Below are positions 39,101-49,515 of a stretch of DNA of 64,000 bases, one piece after another. Location: NCBI GenBank assembly GCA_029834535.1, contig JAQMWT010000392.1:31230-95229 (forward strand). Direction: 5' to 3'. Position numbers and translations under genes: made by a program. The stretch's first letter is position 1, and every line of letters begins with the position of its first letter. The notes beneath the pieces were generated by a model that did no database searches, had not been told where the DNA came from, and saw only the letters and a list, made by a program, of their open reading frames with translations. This DNA is from Chrysophaeum taylorii (taxonomy: Eukaryota; Sar; Pelagophyceae; Pelagomonadales; Pelagomonadaceae).

Positions 39101-41071
39101 GGAGAGGTAGTCCGCAGCTCCAGTGCCCGGCGTGTACGACTTGCCCGTAGCCATGGCCGACACCGACGACAGGTAGTCAGCAGGACCAGCGCCAGCCGGT
39201 GCGGCCGCAGGCGCCGCCGCGGCCGCGGCGGCCGGTGCCGCCGCCGAGACCGACGAAAGGTAGTCACCGGCGCCCGTGCCGGGCGTGTAGGTCTTGCCCG
39301 GCGAAGCAGCCGAGACCGACGAGAGGTAGTCACCAGCGCCCGAGCCGGGCGTGTAGGTCCTTCCGGGGGACGCAGCCGAGACCGAGGAGAGGTAGTCTGC
39401 AGCTCCAGTGCCCGGCGTGTACGACTTGCCCGTAGCCATGGCCGACACCGACGACAGGTAGTCAGCAGGACCAGCGCCAGCCGGTGCGGCCGCAGGCGCC
39501 GCCGCGGCCGCGGCCGGTGCCGCCGCCGAGACCGACGAAAGGTAGTCACCGGCGCCCGTGCCGGGCGTGTAGGTCTTGCCCGGCGAAGCAGCCGAGACCG
39601 ACGAGAGGTAGTCACCAGCGCCCGAGCCGGGCGTGTAGGTCCTTCCGGGGGACGCAGCCGAGACCGAGGAGAGGTAGTCGGCAGCTCCAGTGCCCGGCGT
39701 GTACGACTTGCCCGTAGCCATGGCCGACACCGACGACAGGTAGTCAGCAGGACCAGCGCCAGCCGGTGCGGCAGCAGGCGCCGCCGCGGCCGCCGCCGGT
39801 GCCGCCGCCGAGACCGACGAAAGGTAGTCACCGGCGCCCGTGCCGGGCGTGTAGGTCTTGCCCGGCGAAGCAGCCGAGACCGACGAGAGGTAGTCACCAG
39901 CGCCCGAGCCGGGCGTGTAGGTCCTTCCGGGGGACGCAGCCGAGACCGAGGAGAGGTAGTCCGCAGCTCCAGTGCCCGGCGTGTACGACTTGCCCGTAGC
40001 CATGGCCGACACCGACGACAGGTAGTCAGCAGGACCAGCGCCAGCCGGTGCGGCCGCAGGCGCTACCGCGGCCGCGGCCGGTGCCGCCGCCGAGACCGAC
40101 GAGAGGTAGTCACCGGCACCAGTCCCGGGCGTGTAGGTCTTGCCAGGCGAAGCAGCCGAGACCGAGGAGAGGTAGTCACCAGCGCCCGAGCCAGGCGTGT
40201 AGGTCCTGCGGGGGGACGCAGCCGAGACCGAGGAGAGGTAGTCCGCAGCTCCAGTGCCCGGCGTGTACGACTTGCCCGTAGCCATGGCCGACACCGACGA
40301 CAGGTAGTCAGCAGGACCAGCGCCAGCAGAGGCCGTAAGTTGGGGGGCGGCAGGGGCCGCCGAGGCGGCTATCGAGGAGAGGTAGTCGCCAACAGCAGCC
40401 GGAGCCGACGTCATCTCCGAGGTTGTCGCCGTCACTTTTCCGGCAATGGTGGAGAGGTAGTCTGCAGGGCCCGAGCCTGGCGGCGCCGAGGCGGTGACCT
40501 TCTCGGTGGCCATGGCGTTGACAGACGAGAGGTAGTCGGATGGCCCAGCGCCGCCGCTGTACGCGCTAGCTGGCGATGCGGCGGCGACAGACGTGAGGTA
40601 GTCAGCAGCGGCGGCGGCAGGCGCGGCTTGAGTCGGCGGATTGGGCGCCGTAAAAGAGGAGGCAGCGGAGGGCGGCGCCGGCTTGTACAAGTCGTCGGTG
40701 CCCTGGGTGGTGATGGAAGCAAGGTAGTCCGGGGGGGCAACGGCCGATCCGACGGGGGCTTGCGAAGACAGGAACTCGCTCGGCTTGGCGATCGAGGAGA
40801 GATAGTCGCCGATCGCCGCCGAGGCCGCGGGCGAGTTAAGAGAGGAGATGGAGGCGGCGTCGATCGACTCGAGGTAGCCCCCCGGGGCGCTGGGGGGTGC
40901 CTCGTTGGACGACGTCTGCGGGGCTTTGCTGTCGGGCGACGAGCTTAGGGAAGCGAGATAATCGAGGTCAGCAACGGTTGCCTTGGTGCCCTCCGTTCCC
41001 ATGGGCTTGCCGTGCTTGACGAAGGCGTCGGCGAGGCCGGCGACTAGGAGGAGGCGCATCGTGAACGTCAT
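36155..41071 (-). CDS. Giant plastid-targeted low-complexity protein with DYLSSV repeats
   Basis: 1638 aa from the ATG at 41071 (alternative ATG at 41059). MTFTMRLLLVAGLADA is a signal peptide; cleavage before FVKHGKP places Phe at +1, the bipartite plastid signal of red-derived secondary plastids. The rest is disordered in character: Ala, Ser, Gly, Pro, Thr and Tyr dominate, with almost no Trp, Cys or His. A D-Y-L-(S/A/T)-S-(V/I/L) motif recurs more than sixty times at ~23-residue intervals. In the centre it is organised into about thirteen near-identical 94-aa units, each DYLSSVSAMATGKSYTP, DYLSSVSAASPGRTYTP, DYLSSVSAASPGKTYTP and DYLSSVSA plus an Ala/Pro linker. The ends hold older, diverged motifs (DYLASLSS, DYLSTIAGKV, DYLSAIG). 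No known domain. The design suits a multivalent scaffold inside the plastid; function is not known. Confidence 0.85.
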   Translation of the reverse strand: MTFTMRLLLVAGLADAFVKHGKPMGTEGTKATVADLDYLASLSSSPDSKAPQTSSNEAPPSAPGGYLESIDAASISSLNSPAASAAIGDYLSSIAKPSEFLSSQAPVGSAVAPPDYLASITTQGTDDLYKPAPPSAASSFTAPNPPTQAAPAAAAADYLTSVAAASPASAYSGGAGPSDYLSSVNAMATEKVTASAPPGSGPADYLSTIAGKVTATTSEMTSAPAAVGDYLSSIAASAAPAAPQLTASAGAGPADYLSSVSAMATGKSYTPGTGAADYLSSVSAASPRRTYTPGSGAGDYLSSVSAASPGKTYTPGTGAGDYLSSVSAAAPAAAAVAPAAAPAGAGPADYLSSVSAMATGKSYTPGTGAADYLSSVSAASPGRTYTPGSGAGDYLSSVSAASPGKTYTPGTGAGDYLSSVSAAAPAAAAAAPAAAPAGAGPADYLSSVSAMATGKSYTPGTGAADYLSSVSAASPGRTYTPGSGAGDYLSSVSAASPGKTYTPGTGAGDYLSSVSAAAPAAAAAAPAAAPAGAGPADYLSSVSAMATGKSYTPGTGAADYLSSVSAASPGRTYTPGSGAGDYLSSVSAASPGKTYTPGTGAGDYLSSVSAAAPAAAAAAAPAAAPAGAGPADYLSSVSAMATGKSYTPGTGAADYLSSVSAASPGRTYTPGSGAGDYLSSVSAASPGKTYTPGTGAGDYLSSVSAAAPAAAAAAPAAAPAGAGPADYLSSVSAMATGKSYTPGTGAADYLSSVSAASPGRTYTPGSGAGDYLSSVSAASPGKTYTPGTGAGDYLSSVSAAAPAAAAAAPAAAPAGAGPADYLSSVSAMATGKSYTPGTGAADYLSSVSAVSPGRTYTPGSGAGDYLSSVSAASPGKTYTPGTGAGDYLSSVSAAAPAAAPAAAAVAPAAAPGGAGPADYLSSVSAMATGKSYTPGTGAADYLSSVSAASPGRTYTPGSGAGDYLSSVSAASPGKTYTPGTGAGDYLSSVSAAAAPAAAAVAPAAAPAGAGPADYLSSVSAMATGKSYTPGTGAADYLSSVSAASPGRTYTPGSGAGDYLSSVSAASPGKTYTSGTGAGDYLSSVSAAAPAAAAAAPAAAPAGAGPADYLSSVSAMATGKSYTPGTGAADYLSSVSAASPGRTYTPGSGAGDYLSSVSAASPGKTYTPGTGAGDYLSSVSGAAPAAAAAVPAAAPAGAGPADYLSSVSAMATGKSYTPGTGAADYLSSVSAASPGRTYTPGSGAGDYLSSVSAASPGKTYTPGTGAGDYLSSVSAAAPAAAGVAPAAAPAGAGPADYLSSVSAMATGKSYTPGTGAADYLSSVSAASPGRTYTPGSGAGDYLSSVSAASPGKSYTPGTGAGDYLSSVSAAAPAAAAVAPAVAPAGAGPADYLSSVSAMATGKSYTPGTGPADYLSSVSAASPGRTYTPGSGAGDYLSSVSAASPGKSYMPAPPGTGLADYLTSIAGLTGGSSAPVAPSSPTESAVPQAPPPTAGDYLSAISSSSAIKTSAPAGSGPADYLSSVASMSTGKVYVPGTGAPDYLSSVSAVSPGKTYTPGTGAGDYLSSVSGRTMPAPSAPVAAPAGGDYLSSIQGNSAPPAASVAAPSGGDYLSAIGKVNAAPARSTTKAAPGDYLSSISR
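36730..40330. repeat. Coding minisatellite, ~282-bp unit, about thirteen copies
   Basis: Successive units are spaced 282, 282, 282, 282, 285, 294, 282, 282, 285, 282 and 282 bp, always multiples of three. Length changes fall only in the Ala/Pro linker. Units differ mostly by isolated substitutions, so the array is kept uniform by unequal crossing-over or gene conversion. It gives long open frames on other strands that are not genes. Confidence 0.9.
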
Positions 41072-42192
41072 GACACACGCGTCACAACTTAAGGATACCT
41101 TATTTGAAAGCAAAGGGTGCTTTCCCACGCACGACTGACCACGCACGCGTCATGGGACAACTGAGGGTAAACAGTACGAAACTTCGGTACGTCATTTCGT
41201 GATGTCATCCGGTACTGCCCAGAAAATGTTTGTTCTGTGCATACATTCGTAATACAGTTTACGTACAGTTGCTTTCTTCCAGCATAAATCGATAGGGTCA
41301 GTAGGGTTTTTAAAGGTCGACTGACTGTTAAGAGGGCGGGGGGTGTGGCGGTAAGCGCCCATCACCCCACTTATCTGTCTGTTACCCTGCCTGTTACCTC
41401 GAATTTGTTGGTCTCGCCCTGCCATTTTCACGCTTTTCCACTGGAGCCTATGTACCGAGGATCTGTATTGATTCCTCCCTATATCTGAAATCGAGATGGC
41501 TTATACTATAAGCGCCGGGTTGGGCGTGTAGTGGAACCCCCCGCGGTTTAGGCTATTTAAAAGGCCGCGTGGTGCCCGTCGGCCCGGCCAAGAGGGGCGG
41601 GTGAACTGAGCTTCCAATGCAGTGGCCTCAGGACACGGGTATCGGGAAGCCCCGGGGGTGTTGTTACGCGATCCCCGGACTCCCGGTTTTACGTATTCGG
41701 CGGCGAATCGGTGATTCGGCTCTTGAGCAAGCGCAAAGCCGACGTGTTAGTGGGGCGAGATTCCGACGGATCGAAAGGGTAACTGCGCGCTCTTTACGTG
41801 AATCGGAACACACGTTCGAAGGGATACTTTCGGACGTCGAGCAGATTTCGTGAGTCTCAATTCGAGAGCCCAGGAGACCGACTAGAGACCGAAAATGTGT
41901 TGTCACCCTGGCGGGGTCCTTGTTGCAGTGGTAGAAGTGCTCGTCCTCTGTGCGCCCTGTCTCCTTCGACGCAGGGGCAGCACTTGACAGTGTCCGGTGA
42001 CGGGCTTCTTGAGCGTGTACGTAGTGTGTTTTAGCGAGAGAGAGAGAGAGAGAGAAGAGAGATTTGGCATTTGGCCTTGTAAGTCTGTCGCACTGGTCAA
42101 GCGCGCGAGTCAAAAGGTTGCCGGAAATTTTGCCGTTTGACGAAAAGTTTTTGGTGTCTGGGATAGTTGCTGCTACCCGAGAAAATACATCA
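41072..42192. other. Promoter side of the repeat-protein gene, then likely Gypsy leader/LTR sequence
   Basis: At 41311-41345 a fragment resembles the end module of the helicase cluster (TAAAGGTCGACTGACTGTTA followed by a G-rich run). From about 41550 the sequence is GC-rich and leads into the gag frames. TGGTAGAAGTGCTCG at 41929 resembles a tRNA primer-binding site but matches only partly. A (GA)n run lies at 42036-42056. LTR borders could not be fixed. Confidence 0.35.
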
Positions 42193-44330
42193 TGGAAAAC
42201 TTAAGGGGATGGATTCGGGACGCCCAGGGACGCCTGCGGCGTACGATCACCTCCACCATCGAGGCATCTGTCCGACGACGGCTTGGAGCGGGACGGGCGA
42301 CGAACGAAAAGAGCACACGCCAGCAGAGCGCGACCTGAGTGTGGCAAGCTTGCCAGAGGCATGCCCTGCAGGAAGTGAAGAAGCAGTCACAGCCGGGGCT
42401 GCGAAAGCGACAGCTCCAGTATCTGCGTCTGCAGCATTCGCCGGACCCGAGCCGACGTCGACGTCCGTACACTCACGGGGGAGTGGGACGGGTACTACGG
42501 AACGGCCTCAGGAATACCAACGGCGACTCGAGTACCGGAGGCGAGCGCACCTCCGGTACCACCACCCGGGTCTGCTGCCGCTGGAGAGAAACGGAAGACC
42601 TTGATCCCGAAGTATTACGGATGATTAATGAACGAATTAATTTGTTCGGGCTGCGAATGAACCATCTCGAAGAGGAAGTAGTACGCCAGCGTCAAGAAAC
42701 TGAGCGCCATCGAATCGAAAACGAGTGTCTCCGATGGGAGATCGAAGAGTCGAAACGAGGCCGAGAGGAACGGGCACCTTGTCCCGATGTTACTCGCGTA
42801 CCTCCGGAAAGAGAAGACGACGTCATGTCGTCACTTTCGGACGATCCACCGCCACGGAGGCATCCGGAGCCTACGCGGCGGCGGCATTCCGAGCCTGATC
42901 TAGTTCGTCCCCGCGACGACGACGACGACCTCGACATGGAGAGGGGCGCTGCAGGAATGGTTAAGCTGCCTTTTCAGGCGCTTTTAGGACCCATCGTCAT
43001 CAAACCGCGTGATGAGGTTGGCGAGGTGCAGACGTGGTTCCGTCAGCTTCGATGTACAATTGAGAGGAAAATGGATCGACCTTCGATCGCCATTAACACG
43101 GTTCAGGGGGACTACCAGCGGGCCCCGATGACACCCTACTTGAAGTGGGAGGAAGAACGGCAGCCCATGTGGGAACAATTTCGACGGGGGCTTATTACGA
43201 AAGCGGAGCTGGCCGTCACGACGAAGAGTTTCTCGACGCTATTGAGGAGGCGCTGCTGTTGCCTTGTCCGCCCCGGTCCACTCCAGAGCAGCTGGAAAAG
43301 GACTGGTATCGGATGCAGCAAGGCAACCTCCCGCTCTCGAAGTATATGAGTAGGTGGATCCAGAAGCTCGGGCAATGGCGAGCTTCATCTGGACAAACAA
43401 TGGATCCATCTGCGTTTAGAATACACTTTAAAGCCGACAACGCTCAAATCTCATCACCCGAGAAAGCACGCACGCTGGATGATGTTATTCAGTTGACTGT
43501 GCAAATCGCTAAGATCTTGGAGGCCGACCCGTCAGTCGATGAAGAGGACGAACTGAAATAGAATTAGGAGAAAAACCAGAAGGAACGAGCGGCACGACAG
43601 AGGAAGGAATGGCTTCGGCAACAGCAGATGGCCGGGTGTGTAACCAATTCCGAAGCGCCACCTTGGCTGCCCGCGGGTCTTGACCCCGATTCGCGTGAAG
43701 CAGTGACGACGTGCTTTGACTGTGGAAGGAACTGGAATTTTGGCCATGAGAAAGGGACTTGCCCTCGACCTGGCAACCCTCCGAGGAAAGTTCGCGCCGC
43801 CCGAACACTAAGAGATGCCGGCTTCCCTCCAACTGCGGAAGGACAAGAACAGTATCTGCAGGCTATTATCGCGAGTCAAGCTTCAGTGACCCAACGAGTA
43901 CAGGGACCCCCTGGAAAGCCACCGCAGATGGTCTACACAGCAGCACAGGGCACAGGTGCAGGTCAACCACCGGTGATCACAGGTGCTCAGCAACAGGTGG
44001 TCCATCAGCAGGCCGCCGCACCGCAGGTCGCGCAGACTTCACGTAGAGTGGAGGATATTGCGAACGCTTTAAACACCATGTCGTTGATACGTCAAGCCCA
44101 TCAGACGACTAGTGCGGTAAGGGATCAGCAACAGCAGAAGGCGAGCACCAGCCAGCGCAATGATGGAGCCGCAGCTCGATGGCTCGACGTTCTGGGTGAG
44201 GATCAGGGTGACAATAAGCGGTCTGGAAATTGCACCGTCCAGAATTCCGAACTTAGGATAAGACCCAACATGACGGAGAAGAAGATGACAATACGGCACT
44301 GCCTAGGATACTTCCAAAGTTGCCTCTTAA
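42193..44330 (+). pseudogene. Gypsy-type retrotransposon gag (element 1), frameshifted
   Basis: Coding pieces in several frames: MENLRGWIRDAQGRLRR from the ATG at 42193, a coiled-coil segment (MINERINLFGLRMNHLEEEV) near 42620-42760, an acid/Arg-rich linker, a retrotransposon-gag core (FQALLGPIVIKPRDEVGEVQ, then WFRQLRCTIERK at ~43040), continuing in another frame (FLDAIEEALLLPCPPRSTPE, LEKDWYRMQQGNLPLSKYMS) to 43561. From 43628 follows a zinc-knuckle-like CFDCGRNWNFGHEKGTC with CX2CX7HX4C spacing, three residues longer than the usual knuckle, then a Gln-rich tail. No matching pol follows, because a Copia element begins at about 44330. Confidence 0.65.
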
Positions 44331-47300
44331 CACTTGTTTTACTTTGGTAGTCACGCCTTCCGATCAAATGCAGAATTTCTTAACTCAGTATGCTTTTGAT
44401 CAAAGCTCTACACATGCGTGTTATGCTACTACGGTAAAATTGTACAGTGAGTATAATCTTCCAATCATGACTACCCCTGGCTATGCTTATACCTGTGCTT
44501 CGCACCATGTCATATATTTTCGACGTTATGCTGGTCCTTTGCACGTCGTTAAATTGCCTGATTCACTGTCTCCGGCTATTCAGACAGCAACCAATAAACA
44601 AAGGATCACTCGCGCGATGATCATTCGTACGTTGATGCCAGCTCTTCCTAATCATCCTGATGTTGGTTATGTCAAATTGAATGTCGCTCTGTTCCTTCCT
44701 ATGCAAAATCAGAACAACGACCCAGATCTCCATGTCATCAGTATCCCTCGTGGGGTGAAGACAAACTTGGCATGCATATCTTTGGTACTGAATTTAAGGG
44801 TCAGTCAAACATCACAAGTAAGATTGATGATAATGTGCAAATCCCTCTATTCAGACAGGACAACTTGCACTCTGCCCATCTACTCGCTACAGCAGGCTAA
44901 AATGCGCAAGATGGAACTTCGCTCGCTGCAGTTTAAGCTGTGTACCTTCAGCGAACAACGGGAAATGCAAGGTCTCTATACGAAGCTGCTTGAACGTGTA
45001 ATTTACGTTCCTTGGTACAAGACTATCTTGGAGTCTATGTTCTCTCAGCTTGTATACATTCGCAAACAACTATCACCGCCCACATGACGCAGATTAAACC
45101 CCTATCTGCTACATACGGTAACTTCGGCATCTAATTCTCGCACTCCCACAGTATCTCTTCTTTGCTCTGGCTTGTCCACTCCAGCATTTCGAGCTTGTGC
45201 TACTCATGACTTGCGAATCAACATCAACGTCAAAGTTCTTGTTGAGAGCGATGAAACTCTTGCGCACATGCTACGAACTAGGTTTGGCAACTCCATAGAA
45301 AACTTTCCTTCTCTCCCCAAGCTCCTAACGTATCTGCATCGTGCCTCGGAGAATGAACGTGCTAAATACTATTCCGATATCGTGGAACTTACGTTTCCGT
45401 GCACAAATAGAAATGTAATCAACGGGAGAGCCATATCGACTTTCGAACGAGATATGGACGACTCATTATTTCCAAGCGCGTTAAGTGTGCTTGAATTTAT
45501 AAAACCTCTAGTCCTCCGTGTGGAGATGACTCCGAAGCACAGTGCATCCTATGAAGACCATATCAGAGTTGCTAGTTTGCTCTTTTCTTCAATGCACTAC
45601 AGTGGACATCTGCGATCGTTTTCTTTGATATTTATGTGGCGACTATCAAGCTAGGGAACGTTGGATGCTTGTTGCCCGCAAATATAAATTCTGGGCCTCT
45701 AGATTTGCTGTCCTGGCCCAATGAACGGGTCACTTCCTTTCTTGACATTGCGGATTATAGCAATGATATAAGTCGAAAGTTATATGTCGATGAACCATGG
45801 ACGCAAGTAATTCCTGATGCTCCTTACGTGTCTCATCTTAAGACCTTTGGCTCCTTTAATCGCACAGGGTCTGTTCGCTTGACTGTAGCAGAATTAGAAA
45901 CATTAACTACGCTTTTTCTACGTCTACACTCACAGAAAACAACAGAGCTCCCATCACAGGATGAGATTAAGCACATCGCAAACTTCCGCCTTGGATTCCT
46001 AACGAATTCAAAGCAACCCTTGCCTTGTATGACATCTCCTATTGAATTAAAAGCGTGTGTCATTTTATATAACATCATGCGACGCTTGTTTCCAAAATCA
46101 ATCACTTTACCTGTGTCTTTTCGTATTACCACGTTCGAAACTAACCAAGCTTCACACAGGTTATTCTTAAACAAATCCTCAGCCACTCCCATCATCTACA
46201 TCGCAGGTGGAAGACACACAGGTGGTGACATCACCGTCACCAACCCTTCTTCAAAGTACCAAGCTCATATCAACTCATTTGGCGAGACCCTTACTCTGCA
46301 ATCGCATAAGAGTGGAGTAGGCAAAATGGCTATTTTAGAATCCGCGACTGGTTTTTTGTGGCTTTGTCAAACTTATCATCGCGTTGGTGAACTGCGGGAC
46401 ACACGTTGCTTAATGCACACTCTTGTCTCTCACAGTTCTCTTGTGCTTCAGGATTCACTCATTTTCTACTCGAAACCTAACCATCTCGAGTTTGTCGACA
46501 GGTCTTTTGCTCTAAGTGACATGAATTTGTCTCAAGGCATGTATCTGGGCTTCATCACCTCTAGTGGCAGAAAAATGGGAGCTAAAGTGCATTCTATCTA
46601 TACTCCCACTCCCACTATCCGTGGACATGCAAACATGTTGGTGTGTGATCCGAGAGTTGGTCGTCTTCGACATTACTCGACACGAGAATTGGCACGCGCC
46701 AACAATTTCACAGCGTACCAAACTAATTTTGTTTTGTCTCTACCTCCTGATTTGTGTTGTGACATGTTGTGACATGATTGCAAATGCTATTCCAGCTGGC
46801 ACCTATCATGTGCTGTATACACATTCGTGCCAGATCGCCTATGATCTGCGTAAATTAACCTTATCTCCATCTTTCGATCCCGATCATGCCAAACTAACCA
46901 AAACATACAGGTCAACTTTCTTCACCAACATCTTTCCTACAGATCACTCACAACTACATTATCGGAGTTTTCTTACCATGCAACATTTATCTTCTAAAAC
47001 TTCCAAGTGCTATGATAACCTGGCCACTATTTCCGACCTGCCTCCGTTTGATGTCGCCTCTGTTGCACGTGTATTTTTGTCTCACGTTTCGTCTTTAGAT
47101 GATACATCAACTTCCACCTCTAAACCTAAAGAAAAACCTATTCCATTAATAACACCAAGGCAAGAACACGAGATTGCGCTTCCTTCGACACAAAGGTACA
47201 TTCTCGTGGTACACTCGCTTTTCGCGATGCACGGCGACACGCTACATTTTTTTCATGACACTTACCATTCGAGTGACTCTCAAGCCATAAAAGCTGTTCA

Positions 47301-47358
47301 GGTCATCTCGAATCCAGGTCACCATCCTTCTGATGTACCTTATCGGAAATTCTGTGTT
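44331..47358 (+). pseudogene. Copia element 1: gag-like region and gag-pre-integrase
   Basis: Three long frames (to 45087, 45172-45654, 45636-46772) and a fourth to 47376 run nearly head to tail, with apparent frameshifts. The first parts have no recognised domain and are unusually long for a Copia gag. The last carries a gag-pre-integrase pattern with paired His and Cys (HGDTLHFFHDTYH, NPGHHP, FCVDCTL), the zinc-binding start of Copia integrases. The Cys pair sits at the LINE insertion point. Confidence 0.5.
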
Positions 47359-47745
47359 GACTGCACTTTACCCTGATCGCCGACTGCGGTTGCGATGGAG
47401 GACGGTGCCTCATGAATCCTGAGCCTTGCGAGGGCATCCGCCCTCCCGGCGTAGGTTGGCACCTATTCGCCTCCCGGGCGGGCCGGTTTGGCAGCCGGAA
47501 CGTTCGCAGTGGGTCGGGGTATGGCCGGGGGGCGAAGACGGAAGGTTATCGACGAGTTGGTTGTCAGTCACATCGCGGTCTCCTCGTCGCATGGCGACAA
47601 GCTTGATGGTCACCCTCCGCCGACCGACCTTTCGGCGCTCCTCGTCTAAAGGCCCGTGATTCCGGACTGGCTCCTGTCGGTCCGGCCTGGCTCCCATGCT
47701 CGGGAGAGGTCTGAAATTAGTTAAGTTAGTTAGACTGCACTTTAC
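47359..47745 (+). mobile_element. 5'-truncated LINE 3' end inserted into Copia integrase
   Basis: The insertion at 47372-47732 is flanked by a 13 bp target-site duplication GACTGCACTTTAC (47359 and 47733). It ends with CCTGGCTCCCATGCTCGGGA and the tail TTAGTTAAGTTAGTTAG, the same 3' block as at 16410 and 17927 but on the plus strand. Removing it rejoins the Copia frame at the Cys-Cys-His region, so the LINE came after the Copia. Confidence 0.85.
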
Positions 47746-48657
47746 ACAAGAAAAAGTTCTCGCATTCACATAATTTAAAGAAACACCCTTCCTTCGAAAA
47801 GACGTTCCAGCCTGGCGAAGCATGGCCATGTGATGGTGGGTATATATCAATACTCTCCGAGTTTGGTCAATTCCGTCACATATTGGTCTTCATGTGCCTT
47901 ATTTCAAAAAGTATTTTAGTGTATTTCTGTCGCACTACGAATGCTAGCGAATTCTGCAAAGCACTCGAGTTCGTTCGTTATTTCTGTTCCACTTATGTTC
48001 ATGTGCAATTGAAACAAATCTACTGTGGCTCCTTTAAACCCTATTTGTCCCAGTATGTTACCACTCCCTGTCGTGTTGAGCACGGCATTAATATGGCTGC
48101 CTTCCCGCCTTACTTGCATGCTTTTAATCTCGAGGTAGAAGCTGCTGTTGGTCATATAGCAACTGCTGCGTCCACTAGACTTAGGACCCTACTGAATGTG
48201 TCATACAAGGGTCACCCTGCTCTACATTTTCCGTGGGCTGTAATTCATGCTGTTCAGTCGTATAATCTCCTTCCTACTGTCTCTCTTGAACGTATTTATA
48301 ATAATGTGTTAAGTCCCCAACCAATGTTGCTAGACCAGTGTAATGTTCCTCAACAAGACGATCTAAAGCAGTTCGGTTCTGTTTGTTATTTGCACTCGGA
48401 ACCTAATGAGTTTCATAAGTATGAACCTCGATGTCGCGTTTACATCTACTTGTGTGGCGCTAATGCCATTAACCCACTTGTCACACCGCACGTTAACCAT
48501 TTAGCTGATGTTGTTCTTAATCCAGAAAACGGTCAAGTCCGTGTCTCTTCTAAACTTACCTTTCCTTATCTAACTTCTAAATCTCCTCCCGATTATGAAC
48601 AATCCCACCACCTGCGCCTTCTCCTGAGGTACCCTTTTCTGTTCCAGCTCCCCCAGT
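47746..48657 (+). pseudogene. Copia element 1: integrase core
   Basis: PGEAWPCDGGYISILSEFGQ with the first catalytic Asp near 47818, then in another frame PYLHAFNLEVEAAVGHIATA with the catalytic Glu region, FPWAVIHAVQSYNLLPTVSL and the post-core block KQFGSVCYLHSEPNEFHKYE. This order (D..N..E, HAxxxxN, FG..yv....K) is that of Copia integrases. A frameshift lies near 47900. Confidence 0.75.
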
Positions 48658-49515
48658 GATGCGTCGCAGAGGGGATTACCTCTACTCCTTCACCAGCTCC
48701 AGCTCCTTCGGCCACGGCTCCCGCTTCTGCTGCCCCAGTCGAAACACCTACGACATCTGCCTTCCCGCAAAATGCCTTACCTGCTATGCCCACATTTCGT
48801 GAGCTCTCCTCACAATATGCTCTACGTCTCACCCAAGGTCCTAATCAACCTCAACCTCGACGTAAAACCAATCTCCAAGCAGTCCAAGCTCGCCTCGCTT
48901 CGCCGACTATTGGCGATTACAAGCAAGCAGGTGGCACTTTGGCCGATTTTAAATATGATCTCTCCAAGCGCTACATCACCTTCTCCGAACCCACCTTCCA
49001 CTCCCTGCATGCTGCTAATCGCATCCACTGGATGTGTATGCTTCCAGAGGGGGAGTTTGCTCCTACACTTCATCATCACGTTCACCAAGTTCTTTCGCAA
49101 CCATCTTGCTTACGTGCATCTTCTGGTGTGGACCAGGGCAGACATATACCTCCATCGTCTGCCCCTCCAGTTCATTTTCTCGACACCTCCTGCCTCTCGG
49201 ATTTCCAGCTGCCTCGTGCTCTTGTTCACCTAACTGCAGAGCATGCGCAAGCATTTCAATTGCCTACCGCCCAATACACATACGGACTGCTGACGCCCCT
49301 CGCTATTATGGCAAATAATAATGCCTCCTATGGTGATTCCGACCCACACCTCTCAGACATCGAGGACTACATCACTGTGCAGGCTCACTATATTGAGTCT
49401 TACCTACAAGCTTATCCTCTACTCGTTGTTCGACTAGTCGAAACTCCCGAACATGCTCCCGCTCATTCTGATGCCGATTGTTATGACATCACCTATTTTG
49501 ACTCAAGATCAAGAT
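48658..49515 (+). pseudogene. Copia element 1: integrase-RT linker, low-complexity
   Basis: A Pro/Ala-rich stretch (48670-48770), then a frame from 48786 to 49520 (FRELSSQYALRLTQGPNQPQ; HLSDIEDYITVQAHYIESYL). It corresponds to the variable region between integrase and reverse transcriptase in Copia polyproteins; no domain is recognised. Confidence 0.45.

Noticed and set aside
36604-40281. About thirteen ~77-codon Pro/Arg/Cys-rich plus-strand frames, and long Arg-rich minus-strand frames
   Set aside because: They are repeats of the same shadow, one per 282-bp unit of the DYLSSV gene.
41929-41943. Primer-binding site of Gypsy element 1
   Set aside because: The match to an initiator-tRNA end is partial and no LTR border could be placed next to it; mentioned only as a possibility.
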